DNA of 64,000 nt from Hericium rajendrae (lineage: Eukaryota; Basidiomycota; Agaricomycetes; Russulales; Hericiaceae): assembly GCA_033439255.1 (NCBI GenBank), contig CM065886.1, positions 1 through 64,000 of the forward strand. The letters run 5' to 3'. Of the stretch, positions 22,027 to 33,634 are shown piece after piece. Made by a program: the position numbers and the translations under genes. The notes under the pieces are model-generated. The model had not been told where the DNA came from, made no database searches, and saw only the letters and a list, made by a program, of their open reading frames with translations. Numbering within the stretch: the first letter of the stretch is position 1; each line of letters starts with the position of its first letter.

Positions 22027-24339
22027 GCTGGCTGCTGACCAGCGTGAAGTTTTCGGCTCCCCGTAGAAGCTCCTATTATGTAAATATCTGTCGATCTTTA
22101 CGTACTGTTTCTAGGAATACGCCTGCTTCCCAGCTGCCTGCCTTCTGCAATAGCACTAGGCTCGTTCCCAGCCGGCTCCAGGTGATCTCATAAATGAGGT
22201 GATACTTCTGTGGAAGCGGCTGGGCCCATCCGTCGGCATTTTGGTGGATGTGTCGTTTCTCCGCCCAATCCAAAGCTCGTCTTCGCGAAAAATGGGCCTC
22301 AACTTCGAAAAAAGGTCCCTAGAGTCAGTAAATGAAAGATGAATTCGAGTTTTTCTAAAAAAAAAAATGCCACTTCGTGGACTTCGACAAGGTGCGAGAT
22401 CACTACCCAGAAGTGCTGGGTGTATAGGCAGGTACCACCACGGTGGCAGCCTGTCGATGAGATCAACTGGCGTGCCTACGCTTGGCTGTCATGGGTGATA
22501 TGTCTGATGACAACTGGGGAGTTTATTAAGGCCGAAGCTAGTCGATCCGACTGTGACGCAACGAGGCAGAGCCACGTGGTCGACATCCCGAGCCGTGCCA
22601 GAGATCCCTTGCTCGGAGAGCAGGCTCTCCAGTCTCACAATGCTGTGTGAAATCGTGCAGGCACAGCGTCCTCGAACAAACAAATGCCTTATTAGGATAA
22701 AATTTCCTTTTCTGCTTCGAATGACGTCAACTGTGATCTCATGTTGAAGTCATCGTGTTGGGCACTGGCTACTCACTGACTGCGCAACTCATCGCACTGG
22801 CATACAAACCAGACCGTCGGGTATTGAGCACGAATGCACTCCAACACTCTTATTGGTACTTATGGGCGAGGTAATGCGCGACTCTGGCTTCAGAGCTTTG
22901 ATCCCTCAACGGCTGACTATTCATCCTCAGCTAACCTTGATCCTGGCATTGTCAAAGAGAATTCGAACGAAAAACTAGATACTGGCGTTATAAAGAGAGG
23001 CACATCACATGATAATGTCCAATTTCAGAAGATGATCGATGACCTCCAGGTTGGCCACCGTCAGGCCTTCCAGCTGAACTCGAACTCCGAGCAAGGGCTC
23101 CGCCGGTGGTGGCGGCACTCGAGTCTTGGCAAACCGAGCACAAGAAGCCTGAGACACGTGGCACGTTTTTGTGCATGGCTATCGACCAGCTGCGGCCAAG
23201 ATGAGGGAGCCCATTCCCGGGCGGGCACAAGAGTACCTTCACAGGGCCTATCACGAAGCCACTCCCCTGGCTGATGGAGGCCAGCAGCCTTGCCTTCGGT
23301 AATGCTTCGAGTGCCTTGCGAAGACAAGCTTTCCGGCCACAGGAGCATCTCAGACGACAGCAGTTGCCCCAGCCAAATCTGCCAACAACTGACTCCCGGG
23401 GCCTCTTGCAACTGACCAAGCGCATTCGGCCAGCACCAGCGCAGCGAGCAGGCCTTGGCGAACACGGACTGAAGGGCACTGGGTGAGGGAAAGGTGGCTG
23501 CGCGGAGCCGCGGGAGCAGGAGGAGGGGTGTGGGAAGTCCTGGCGGTGCGCCAGCTCCTTGGCTGCCTGGGAGGGAGCAGGGGGGGCCTGCCGCCAGGCC
23601 ATGGCTGTCTACAGTGATGACTCAGCAGAGCTGCCCACAGGGCAAAGCCACCTTGTGCTGCCAGCTCCAGGGCACATGCCAGGCACTCAGACAACGATTT
23701 TTTGCACTGGCAAACAGAGAGACCAGAGAGCAGGCCTGCAGGCCAGAAAATGGGCGGGCGCCTTCCAAATGGCAACGCCCATTCAACACCCCGATGTACT
23801 CGAAGTCGTTGCTCACAGATTTATGAATGAGGGGCAGGTAGTTTGGTTTGCGTGCTGGGTTCAAACTCTGGCCACGCGCCTTCGTTCGGGCTAAGGAAGA
23901 ATGGGCAGAGAGGGGAGTGGGCGCGGTCGCCGGGGCAGCATCGCCAGGGTAGAGCCTGCCCATCGCCCGGCCGCATGGCCATGAGCCGCAAGGGGCTGCC
24001 CACAGGTATGACAGGGGATGGGATGGGCCGCCAAACCCCTACGTGGCCTCACCGCCAGCCGGAGTGGCGGCCAGCAGATGCCACCAGGCCTGTGGGACAG
24101 GCCCATTTTTACACCCTTCCCATGAGGCGTAGGATTACCTGCCCCTCCAGCCTGCCTGCGAACAAACCTCCGCCGTTTGGCTCAGGGCAGGTGCTCAGCA
24201 TCATCAGGGCCGCTGTGGCTTTCCATCAGAGCGCCGGCAGGCTGGCCTGGCCCCTGCCAGCCATCGAACTGGGGTCCCCTTTGAGCCACAGGGACCAGGA
24301 GGTGAGGGTAGGCTTCAGCCATCGCAGCAGGCATCTTCC
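22027..24339. other. Long intergenic stretch, at most decayed coding fragments
   Basis: No intact gene. A fragment near 22360-22420 (plus) reads as protein (HFVDFDKVRDHYPEVLG, then a stop), and another frame at 22430-22540 gives WQPVDEINWRAYAWLSW; these may be remnants of one gene. GC-rich open frames on both strands between 22990 and 24000 overlap each other and show no domain. From about 24180 the sequence is similar to 29215 onward, the left limb of the segmental duplication. Confidence 0.45.
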
Positions 24340-25090
24340 ATCCTCTGCGACGCCGCCGTCGGCTGATAGCAGCCGCCAGCAGACGCCGCGAACCCAACCC
24401 CACGTCGCCGTCGGTTGATAGCAGCCGCCAGCGAGACGTCGTGCACCCTCTGCCACGTCGCCGTCGGCTGATAGCAGCTGCCAGCAGACGCTGTGAACCC
24501 AACCCCACATCGCCGTCGGTTGATAGCAGCCGCCCAGACGCCGTGCGAACCCTCTGCCACGTCGCGCTACGTCGGCTGATAGCAGCCGCCAGCAGACGCC
24601 GCGAACCCAACCCCACGTCGCCGTCGGTTGATAGCAGCCGCCAGCAGACGCCGCGAACCCTCTGCCACGTCGCCGTCGGCTGATAGCAGCCGCCAGTAGA
24701 CGCCGCGAACCCAACCCCACGTCGCCGTCGGTTGATAGCAGCCGCCAGCGAGACGTCGTGCACCCTCTGCCACGTCGCCGTCGGTTGATAGCAGCCGCCA
24801 GCAGACGCCGCGAACCCAACCCCCGACGCCGCCGTCGGTTGATAGCAGCCGCCAGCAAGACGCCGTCGCCGTCGGCTGATAGCAGCCGCCAGCAAGACGC
24901 CGTGCACCCAACCCCACGTCGCCTTCGGCTGATAGCAGCCGCGAGCAGACGTCGTGAACCCAACCCCACGTCGCCTTCGGCTGATAGCAGCCGCCAGCAG
25001 ACACCGTGAACCCAACCCCACGTCACCGTCGGTTGACAGCAGCCGCCAGCAGAGATCGCGGGGGACAGGGTAGCAGCTGCTAGCAGACGT
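24340..25090. repeat. GC-rich mini-satellite 1, ~14 units of 52-53 bp
   Basis: The unit contains GATAGCAGCCGCCAGCA and AACCCAACCCCACGTCGCC, repeated about 14 times with a 52-bp period (53 bp where the unit reads CAGCAAGACGCC or CAGCGAGACGTC). Long open frames on both strands here are repeat translations and not genes. The array sits about 900 bp upstream of the paralogous gene at 25993, and a second copy occupies the same place upstream of the gene at 30451. Confidence 0.95.
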
Positions 25091-25275
25091 CGAGGAGGAG
25101 GGATGGCGGGAGGAAAGAGAGAAGACAGTGCCAGCAAAGACGAACCGCCAGCGAGTGCAATCAATCAGTGGCTGTGCAGATTTACCTATATCGGGTGACC
25201 ACGATCTCCGCATGTCGGTCCGGCGTTGACTCGTGCCATGAGATTGGCTCATTAGTAAGTGGATCTTGATCTCTT
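25080..25275. repeat. Left copy of a duplicated ~190-bp segment
   Basis: Nearly identical to 29945-30142, through the blocks GCGAGTGCAATCAATCAGTG, TATATCGGGTGACCACGATC and CATTAGTAAGTGGATCTTG. It directly follows mini-satellite 1 as its partner follows mini-satellite 2, marking the segmental duplication that also carries the two downstream paralogs. Confidence 0.93.
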
Positions 25276-25992
25276 GATAGTATGCATCTGGGCGGCGTAA
25301 GTCAGCGCAAGTTGTGCCGGCCGCCACCGGAATTTACGAGATGGGATTTTGGCGAAGAGTCGTTCCTGAGGGCCGCAAGGGGACAGGAACGAAGGAGAAG
25401 AGGAGAATTTGGCCACATTCCGGTGCCCCGTCCGGTGACCTTTTCGATGAGGTGGCCTGAACGGAAACATGGTTGACGAAGGGAGACGTTGCTCGTGGCC
25501 TAGGATGTGGTTTCAAATGGCAAAACTACCAGACTTCATCTGCGGCACCACCATAACATCATCTGCAGCGAGCAAGAATTCTTGGACTCCCGCTCAAAAG
25601 AGTCTGAGACAGTGAGGAAATGGACTCCATTGGAAGAGGTTTTGGTACATAATTGCACACAAGACATACCAAGGGCACATCGCGATGGCATTGGATACCA
25701 CGTGATAAAGCGCGAGGGGTGGCAAACAAACACAAAGACGTGCCCCATAAACCGTTGATCTCTTGCAGTTTTTGGTGGAGGTGGTAGGTGGTCAGCGGAC
25801 CAACAGGGAAAAGTAACAAGGCGGGATGCCATCTGCGAGCGCGAGCCACGTGGCTGTGCTCGAGGGCCGGTGTACGCCGAGCTTCCACCCATATTTCCAT
25901 TTTTAGTGGCAGAATATATGTAGCAGGCGCCGAGGCCTCAAAACAAACCGTGCCATCGATTGATTGCAGATCACTCCTCGACTACAACAGCC

Positions 25993-28105
25993 ATGGCCTC
26001 CAAACCTTCATCTTCCAGCACGGAGGAAGTGTACGTCCGCCAGGAGGATCTGAATTCCCTCACATTTTTGTTCCCCCGGCCGGAGAAGGTGCCTAAGAAA
26101 GCCCCGCGTTGGACGCATAGGTTGGTGCAAGGAATGGGGAATGACAAAGCAAAAGAGTTCCACCTCTACCAAACTCGTTTTGAGGTAGACCGAAAGGCAG
26201 GCCTTATTCACATGCGCAAGAAGGGCGAGCTCGAGATCGGCGACATCCCCCCCTGCTATTTTAGCATCGCACGGTTCCTCGTCAAAATACAGAATGAATG
26301 CGTCTGGCAGCGAGTTGCCCTGGAGGAGGAGAAGGCAAAGGGGAGGGTAGAGTCCAGCATCGCGGACACGTACCTTGTCCACACGGATGCGCAGTATCAC
26401 TTCTATTTCAACACCCTCATGCTGGCGGTCGAGGGAAGGTCTGGGAACCACAGTGAAAGGTGGCCTTTGCTAGATGCATGGGCCTTGCTTCAGTACCATG
26501 GCCAGGGCCCTATGGTGCAGGAGGATGTCACGAAGTGGCCAAAATTGGAGGCCCTTAGGAAACTCGGCGACCCCCTGAAGTTTGGTGCGTGGTTTGGCTG
26601 CAGCAACGGCATGGGATATGCTGAGGATTCTCGCAGATGACCTGGAAAACAAGTACAACTGGGCGGCGTGGGCCCAGGGAGAAGAGAAACACCGAGCTGC
26701 TAGGATAGCCATATTCTCCTCTTGCCCGTTCCGCGACCAGAACTGGGTGCTTGATCGAGATGCAGTGCGAACGTGCAAGGAGCTGGGAGTGAGACTGGGG
26801 CCGGTGGACGTGTCAGATGACATAGAAAGTGGTGACTGGCCTCCATTCGTGGAACTGACTCTTGAACACGCGAGGCAGCCAAATGCAGAGGTGCGAAAGG
26901 TAATGCCATGGTCTCAGGCTCTCCTGCTTTGAGACAGATCTGATTATCATGAATGCATCTGGCAATGATTAGATAGCGGAGGTAAGCTGCCGTTGGGGGA
27001 GCGTGCGATTTCATCCATCCTCACTCTCTTCTTAGAAAGAGGCCAGTCAATTGCGGATGGAGCATCACCGGGGATGGGGCACGCCAGCACCCCACTCTAC
27101 AGTAAGCCCGCGTTGTTGTGCTGCATGTTGAAATTCATCACTGTGCGGTAGATAATTGACATCGACAACGATGCCGTGGTTGACGGCAGCAGCGAGGAGA
27201 GCACAGAATCAGAGAAGGAAGACGAGGGCAGCGGGGCTGGCCAGTCAGAAGAGGGTGAGACGGAGGTGAGCGATGCTTTATCTTTCCTTTTTTTCCCCAC
27301 GTGATGGGGCTCCGGTCAAAGGCAGGCGGCAACCAGTTGCAACCAGGGCGGGAGGTATGTCCATATCAGACATTTACGGCCCTTTTTTTTTAGACGGTGA
27401 CGCGTCTGACACACAGGGTGGCGATTCGGACGGCTGGGACAGCGATGACAGCTGGCACAGTGACAGCAAGGTAAGTGGTCATGGCATGCCCATAGACTTC
27501 TTTTTGATATCCAGCGACAGCAGCCCACCCCAACAAAGGAAAGGGACGAAGATAAGATGGACGAGGGAGGAAGGGGGGAGAAATCGGGTGAGGAGCGTGC
27601 GCCCACGCTTGCAGAGTCTGTCACTGCCCCGGTGGAAGAAACCGACGTGGCAATGGCCGATATAGGGCAGGAAGCGAAGGTGTGTTTATACGAATCAAGA
27701 TCACACCGGCTGTTGCTCTGATCCTGCACATACAAAGGAACTAAGCCCAGTTGTCACGAGCCCTGCCACTGTGTCTTTAGGTGGCACGTTTGGGGCCAAT
27801 GGGCAGGACGCAATGGATATCGAACAGGGTTCAGGCAATGATGGTGACCCTCAGGTCAGCCGTGGCCGGGTAAAGAGGGCTGGGCCGAGCATGGCGGTCA
27901 GCAACAAACACGAGCGACAGGTGCGTCAGTCGTATCCACGCAGTTCATAGTTGATTTGAAGCACTCACTCGTCACCTACATCCAGCTATCCGATCAGAAG
28001 CCCCCGGCCATGTCGCAGACGTTAAGCGACGCCGGAGAGACAACAGGGTCAGCCCTGCAGGGAAAAAATAACATCTGGCAAACAGAAATGCCGGCGGGCA
28101 ATTAA
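25993..28105 (+). CDS. Paralogous family protein, copy 1; function unknown
   Basis: Unknown family with three members in this window. Exons: 25993-26584, 26637-26899, 27036-27101, 27152-27265, one near 27370-27470, then three more to the stop at 28105 (TAA). The N-terminal ~290 residues are a conserved globular region: it starts VYVRQEDLNSL, has CYFSIARFLVKIQNECVWQR, WPLLDAWALLQY and KLGDPLKFG, then NWAAWAQGEEKHRAAR and SSCPFRDQNWVLDRD. The C-terminal exons encode acidic, disordered sequence (EESTESEKEDEGS, WDSDDSWHSDS). Copy 2 (30451) and copy 3 (44152) share this layout and the position of intron 1 (after KFG/NFG/CFG). A nuclear role is suggested only by the acidic tail. One internal splice, into the exon near 27394, is unresolved. 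Confidence 0.72.
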
Positions 28106-29329
28106 GTAGATAGGTGGCAGGAGAGGGATAGCTGCCACATGGGTTTGGCCAAGGACTGCTGGCTGGAGATGATCAGGCCCGCCTCATAGCATCCACAAGG
28201 GTAGCATGTCAATAGCATTCAAATAATGATTACACAACGTATGACATGAGGGGATGACATGAGTACTGTCTACAAGGGCCCATGGAAGTGACAGCCTGTT
28301 GAAGGTCCTGCGCACACCGTCGAGACTTGCCTGCATGTTGCTGGGGCGGCGGTGAGGCCGTTTGTGTTGCTGCGTCTGGCACGCCCTGCGGGACCCGGCG
28401 TGCTTGGCGCACAGCATGCCCACGTGCTGGTGGGGGGGGGGGTCGCGTATATGTCCTTGATGACCCGCTCATGTCATTGGCAGCCTGCACGCGCGTTGCT
28501 ATCGCTTGGCGGGCTATTGAGGCCCTGCGAGCTTTGCTGGCATCTGGCGGGGGGTGTGCGCACGTTGTTGGCACCTGACACATGGCCAGCATGGGTCGTA
28601 GGCACCTGCTATGTGTTGCTGCGCCACCTGGGTTGGGGGGGGGGGGGGGGGCTGCAGAATGTTTGCACATGCCTCTGGCAGGCGAACATAGACATGAGAC
28701 GCCCGCTTCTGGCGCTGAGGGTGATAGGCGCTGTTCAGGATAAGCGCTGACTTTGCAGGCTGCAGCAGGGGCGCATGGAGTGGCTAGCCCGCAAGCCGGT
28801 GTCGAAGGCGTACCGGGAGCCAAGGAGGGTGTGGGTAACATAGCGGGAAGCTTGCATGTGCCCAGATGGAGCACGGGAAGTTGTGGATCACACAGAGTCT
28901 TGAGGGGAGCAAAAGCGGGGGGTGGCGGGCGATATGTGGGAAGAAAGGAGAGGGGGCAGGGAGAACTCGGTAGTGGGATGGAGAGGAAGGGTGGGTGGTC
29001 ACCTGTGTGTAGGCGGCGTAGAGGGGAGGCAAACCTACCTGCGCAGAATGCGGGACCGAGGAGGGATGACCCGCCGTCCTGTGTGGCAGATTTCATGCCC
29101 CCCACCCTTTCCATTACGCAGATGCCCTAGCTGCGGGGGGGGCCACCGTGTTTGCAGGATCCTGTGCCTGCATTGGTCGGGCATGGCCTAGGCACGGGCA
29201 CCACGGGTGTTTTGTGGGTGCTTAGGTTCATCAGGGCCACGGCGGCTGCCATCAGAGCACCAGCACACATGCCTGGTGCAGACCAACCGAGAGGCGAACA
29301 TAGGCATTTCGAACGGACGACAGCCATCC
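28106..29329. other. Intergenic, long poly-G tracts, no supported gene
   Basis: An open frame of 294 codons on the minus strand (28230-29114) is proline-, alanine- and cysteine-rich without domains, and overlapping plus-strand frames are no better, so I do not call a gene. Runs of ten (28431 onward) and about sixteen (28634 onward) guanines and several GGGG clusters could form G-quadruplexes. The right end (from about 29215) is similar to 24180-24330. Confidence 0.5.
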
Positions 29330-29955
29330 TGCGACGTCGCCGTCACCCGTAGCGGCCGCCAGCAGACGTCGTGAATGCTCTGCCACGCCGGCCTCAGCTG
29401 ATAGCAGATGCCAGCAGACGCCGCGCACCCAACCCCACGTCGCCGTTGGTTGATAGCAGCCGCCAGCAAGACGCCGCGAACCCTCCTTCACGTCGCCGTC
29501 GGTTGATAGCAGCCGCCAGCAAGACGCCGTGAACCCAACCCCGCGTCGCCGTCGGCTGATAGCAGCCGCCAGCAAGACGCCGTGAGCTCTCCTCCATGTC
29601 GCCATCGGTTGATAGCAGCCGCCAGCAAGACGCCGTGAACCCAACCCCGCGTCGTCGTCGGTTGATAGCAGCTGCCAGCAGACGTCGCGAACCCTCCTCC
29701 ATGTCGCCATCGGTTGATAGCAGCCGCCAGCAAGATGCCGTGAACCCTCCTCCATGTCGCTATCGGTTGATAGCAGCCGCCAGCAAGACGCCGTGAACCC
29801 AACCCCGCGTCGTCGTCGGTTGATAGCAGCCGCCAGCAAGACGTCATGAACCCTCTGCCACGGCGCCGTCGGCTGATAGCAGCCGCCAGCAAGACGTCGT
29901 GAACCCTCTGCCATGTCGTCGTCGGCTGATAGCAGCTGCCAGCAGACATCGAGGA
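29330..29955. repeat. GC-rich mini-satellite 2, ~12 units of 52-53 bp
   Basis: Same unit as mini-satellite 1 (GATAGCAGCCGCCAGCAAGA with AACCCAACCCCGCGTCG or AACCCTCCTCCATGTCG). Units here have diverged between two end types, one with ACCCAACCCC and one with ACCCTCCTCC. It lies about 500 bp upstream of the second paralog. Confidence 0.95.
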
Positions 29956-30142
29956 GGGGGGATGGTGGGAGGAGGAGGAAAGAGAGAAGACAGTACCAGC
30001 AAAGACGAACCGCCAGCGAGTGCAATCAATCAGTGGCTGTGCAGATTTACCTATATCGGGTGACCACGATCTTCGCATGTCGGTCCGGTGTTGACTCGTG
30101 CCGTGAGATTGGCTCATTAGTAAGTGGATCTTGATCTCTTAT
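29945..30142. repeat. Right copy of the duplicated ~190-bp segment
   Basis: Nearly identical to 25080-25275, with small differences (for example CCGGTGTTGACTCGTGCCGT here against CCGGCGTTGACTCGTGCCAT on the left). The similarity then drops and resumes in the coding exons of the paralogs. Confidence 0.93.
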
Positions 30143-30450
30143 TAATCAATCACAGAGCCCGATTGCCAGATACACGCCCGGGCAGTGTGAATTGTGCTGG
30201 CGCGACTGGGGATTGTAGATGTGCGTGGACCAAAACATACAAGCTACGCTCGGCAATGAGATACGTGTGCGTGACGTGGTAAAGTGCTGTCTGCAAGGGT
30301 CATCGCCGCGTGGCTGCATCCAAGGGTTGGAGTATGTGGAGATTGAATGCCTATTTCCATTTTAGGGGCAGCATCTAAGTGGCACGTTTGCAGATGCAAA
30401 GGCTTCAAAGCGAACCACGCTGTCCACCCAACTCCCCGACTACAACAACG

Positions 30451-33093
30451 ATGCCGTCCGAGCCGCCATCTGCCAGCGCCGAGGAAGACTATGTCAGCAA
30501 GGAAGGCTTCAGTACCCTCAGGAGTTTGGTCCTAGGCCCAGAGAAGGTGCCCGCGAAAGTCCCACGCGTCATGCACGTGTTGGTACTGAACACGGACAAG
30601 GACAATGCCCCATGGTACAGTGTCCACAAAAAGAGATTCTCAGTGAGGGAAGGCCAGGAAGGCAAGAAAATCGTAATGACGAAGAAGGGCGACCTTGTGG
30701 GCCGCTCTTTCCCTCCTCGCTATTTTAGCATCATGCGGTTTCTGCTGAAGATACTGAACGACTGCGTGTGGCAGCGAGTTGCCCTGGAGGAGGAGAAGGC
30801 TGAGGGAAGGGTAGAATCCAGCATTGCGGACACGTACCTTGTCCACACGGATGCGCACTATCACTTCTACCACTCGGTCCTCTCCACGGCGCTCGACCAA
30901 TCCCCCTGGGAGGAAACCTGGAGGTGGCCTTTGGTAGATGCATGGGCCTTGCTTCAGTACCACAGCCAGGGCCCTCTGGTGCAGGACGATGTCAAGGAGT
31001 GGCCAAAACTGAAGGCCCTTAGGCAATTTGGCGACCCCCTGAACTTTGGTACGTGGTCCGCCTGCAGCCACAGCATCGGACGTCATCCTGAGGATTCTCG
31101 CAGGTGATCTGGAAAACCAGCACAACTGGGCGGCGTGGGCTAAGGGAGAAGAGAAACACCGAGCTGCCCGGATAGCCATCTTCTCGTCTTGCCCATTCCG
31201 CGACAATTACTGGGTGCCTGATCGAGACATGTCGCAAAAGTGCAACGTCCTGCAAATTGCAGTGGAGCCGATCGATACATCGCATACGCGAAAATTTGGT
31301 GACTGGTCTCCGTTCGTGAAACTGACTATTGATAATGCGAGGCATCCAAGCACACACGTGCGAAAGGTAATGCCATGGTCTCGTGCTGTCCTGCTTTGAG
31401 ACATAGATCTGATGACCATGAATGTGTTTGGCGGTGGTTAGATAGCAGAGGTAAGCTGCCGTTGGGGGAGTGTGCGAGTTCATCCATCCTCACCCCTTGT
31501 TAGGAAGAGGTCAGCCAGTCATGGAAGGCACGTCGCCGGGGAAGGGGCAGGGCAGCACCACGCTCTCCAGTAAGCTCGCGTTGTTCTGCTGCATGTCGGT
31601 GTTGAAATTTGTGGTTGTTGGGTAGACGGTTGACAACGACGAGGACAGCGACGAGGATAGCGGCGAGGATAGCGGCGAGGACAGTGGCGAGGACAGCGAC
31701 GAGGACGACCGCGAGGGTGACCGCAAGGAGGCCCGCGAAGACCGTAAGGGACGGCACGGCAAGGACGACGGCGAGGACGACGGCGAGGAGGCCCCCGAGG
31801 ACAGCAAAGAGGACAGCGAGGACAGCGACGAGGACAGCGACGAGGACCGCGATGCCGAGGGCGAGGCCGAGGCCGAGGCCGAGGGCGAGGGCGAGGCCGA
31901 GGGCGGTGAGCAGGCAATGGCTGAAACAGGGCAGAAACGGAAGGTATGGGTATGAAATGCATTTAGACCTTGTTCTTAGCCTCATCCTCCGCAGGAAAAG
32001 GAACCAAGCGGGGTCGCTCAGAGCTCTGCCCCCCTGTCCCTCGCAGCTGGTGTGTCTGCGGCTGCTGGAGATGCGGCTGCTGGAGATGTCCCGGGGCGTG
32101 CGTCAGCGCTCGCAGAGTCCGGCGGTGCTGCCGTTGAAGTGATCGACGTGGAAATGGTTGAAGCAGGACAGGAAGGCAAGGTATGGTCGTATGAACGCAC
32201 TTAAAACCTGTTCTTGCTTCTCATCATTCTCTGCAGGAAAAGGAGCCGAGCGGAGTCGCTCAGAGCTCTATCCCCCTGTCCCTCGCAGCTAGTGTGTCTG
32301 CGGCTGCTGGAGATGCGGCTGCTGGAGATGTCCCGGGGCGCGCGTCAGCGGTTGCAGAGTCCAGCGGCACTGCCGTTGAAGCGACCGACGTGGAGATGGC
32401 AGAAACGGGGCCGGAGGGCAAGGTACGGTCACACGAACGCGCTTTAAACTTGTTCTTGCTTCTCATCATTCTCTGCAGGAAAAGGAGCCGAGCGGAGTTG
32501 CTCAGAGCTCTGTCCCCCTGTCCCTCGCAGCTAGTGTGTCTGCGGCTGCTGGAGATGCGGCTGCTGGAGATGTCCCGGGGCGCGCGTCAGCGGTTGCAGA
32601 GTCCAGCGGCACTGCCGTTGAAGCGACCGACGTGGAGATGGCAGAAACGGGGCAGGAGGGGAAGGTACGGTCACACGAACGTACTTTAAACTTGTTCTTG
32701 CTTCTCATCATCCTCTGCAGAAAAGTGGAGTTGGGCGGAGCCCTGCCCCTCTGTCGTTTGCCGCCGGCACGCCTGCGACTGATAGACAGGCTCAGATGGA
32801 AATCGAAAAGGGTCCAAGCAATGGTCCTCGACTCACGCGCAGTCAGATGAAGAACAGGCTGAAAAGGGAAAACAAAAAGGCGAAGAAGCTGGAAAGAAGA
32901 AGGGTGGAGCAAGGGGGGACGACCAGGCCGGACCCAGCACGGCGGTCGGTGACAAACACGAGCGACAGGTGTGTCATCGCGTCCATGCTATTCCTAATTG
33001 ATTGAGAGCACTGGCTTACCACCTGCCTCCAGCCATCTGACCCTGACACCTCCGGTCATGACACGGACGGCAAGCGGCGCCGGAGAGATGTGA
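30451..33093 (+). CDS. Paralogous family protein, copy 2, with triplicated internal exon; function unknown
   Basis: Close paralog of the gene at 25993 (shared WQRVALEEEKAEGRVESS, IADTYLVHTDAHYHFY, WAAWAKGEEKHRAARIAIF). Exons: 30451-31048, 31104-31366, 31504-31569, 31626-31943, 31995-32180, 32237-32422, 32479-32664, 32721-32968 and 33033-33093. Exon 4 is an acidic Asp/Glu/Ser run built on GAC-GAG triplets. Exons 5-7 are each 186 nt (62 codons, phase 0 on both sides) and are tandem copies of one exon and its ~56-nt intron. The last exons read through to a TGA at 33091, but comparison with copy 1 suggests the ancestral frame (ending GHDTDGKRRRRD) was shifted near 32830. Tail composition suggests a nuclear, disordered region. 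Confidence 0.72.
31995..32720 (+). repeat. Tandem triplication of one exon plus intron, 242-bp period
   Basis: Three units of about 242 bp (exon starts 31995, 32237, 32479), each a 186-nt exon followed by a ~56-nt intron with the same donor (AAG then GTACGG or GTATGG) and acceptor (TTCTCTGCAG or TCCTCCGCAG). Units 2 and 3 differ at only a few bases; unit 1 is more diverged, so unit 3 probably arose last. Because the exon is symmetric (0-0), each duplication adds 62 residues without breaking the frame. Confidence 0.95.
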
Positions 33094-33634
33094 GTGCCAT
33101 AATTTTCTCCGCCACTGGTTGCAGGCTAATTTGGTGGCAAGATAAATGATCAGCCATCTTCAGAGGTCTGAGTCGGACATGTTGGTTGGCGTGTGTTGGC
33201 CAGCGCTGGGGTAGCAGAGACCTTCGTAGCATAGACCGCCATCGTCGCCATTCCTTCTGCTGAATTGAGGGTGTGCCACGCCTCTGAGTAGCTATTTGTA
33301 CCTCTGTGCTGTACATCATATATGCGTTACTCCGCTGTGTAGTTTATTAATACACAGAGTCAACCGGGAAAACCTAGCTATGAGCTCAGTCAGAGGTAGG
33401 TGTACTGGATGGGGCTGCGGTGTGCCATGCCCCACGCACATGCGGTGCCCAATATTTGGCTACAATGACAGGATTCCGATGACGGCACGAGAGTTCCTCA
33501 TGGGGCAGGATGCGTTGTCATCTTTCCAGGTGGCTGTAAGTGGGGCCCCCCAAAAAATGCATAACAAGGGTTGTAGCCGAAAGCCTACAGGGACGAGAAA
33601 TGGTGACAAAACTACACTACGACACGTGCAGACA
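33094..33634. other. Intergenic between convergent 3' ends, no gene seen
   Basis: Lies between the 3' end of the plus-strand paralog and the 3' end of the minus-strand zinc-finger pseudogene. An open frame at 33296-33790 (plus) is cysteine-containing but antisense to the pseudogene for a third of its length and shows no family features. I see no terminator motif that can be defended. Confidence 0.4.

Noticed and set aside
22988-23775. Overlapping GC-rich frames as a gene
   Set aside because: Two or three frames on both strands are open at once and none has domains or splice-supported continuity.
24182-25327. Long open frames (381 and 312 codons) on the minus strand
   Set aside because: They are translations of the 52-bp mini-satellite in several frames (repeated ISRRRRG and CYQPTATWG words), seen equally on both strands, with no independent support.
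28230-29114. 294-codon minus-strand frame
   Set aside because: Proline/alanine/cysteine-rich low complexity, dependent on poly-G tracts, no domains and overlapping frames on the other strand.
29252-30117. Long open frames over mini-satellite 2
   Set aside because: Same reason: repeat translations with no conserved protein features.
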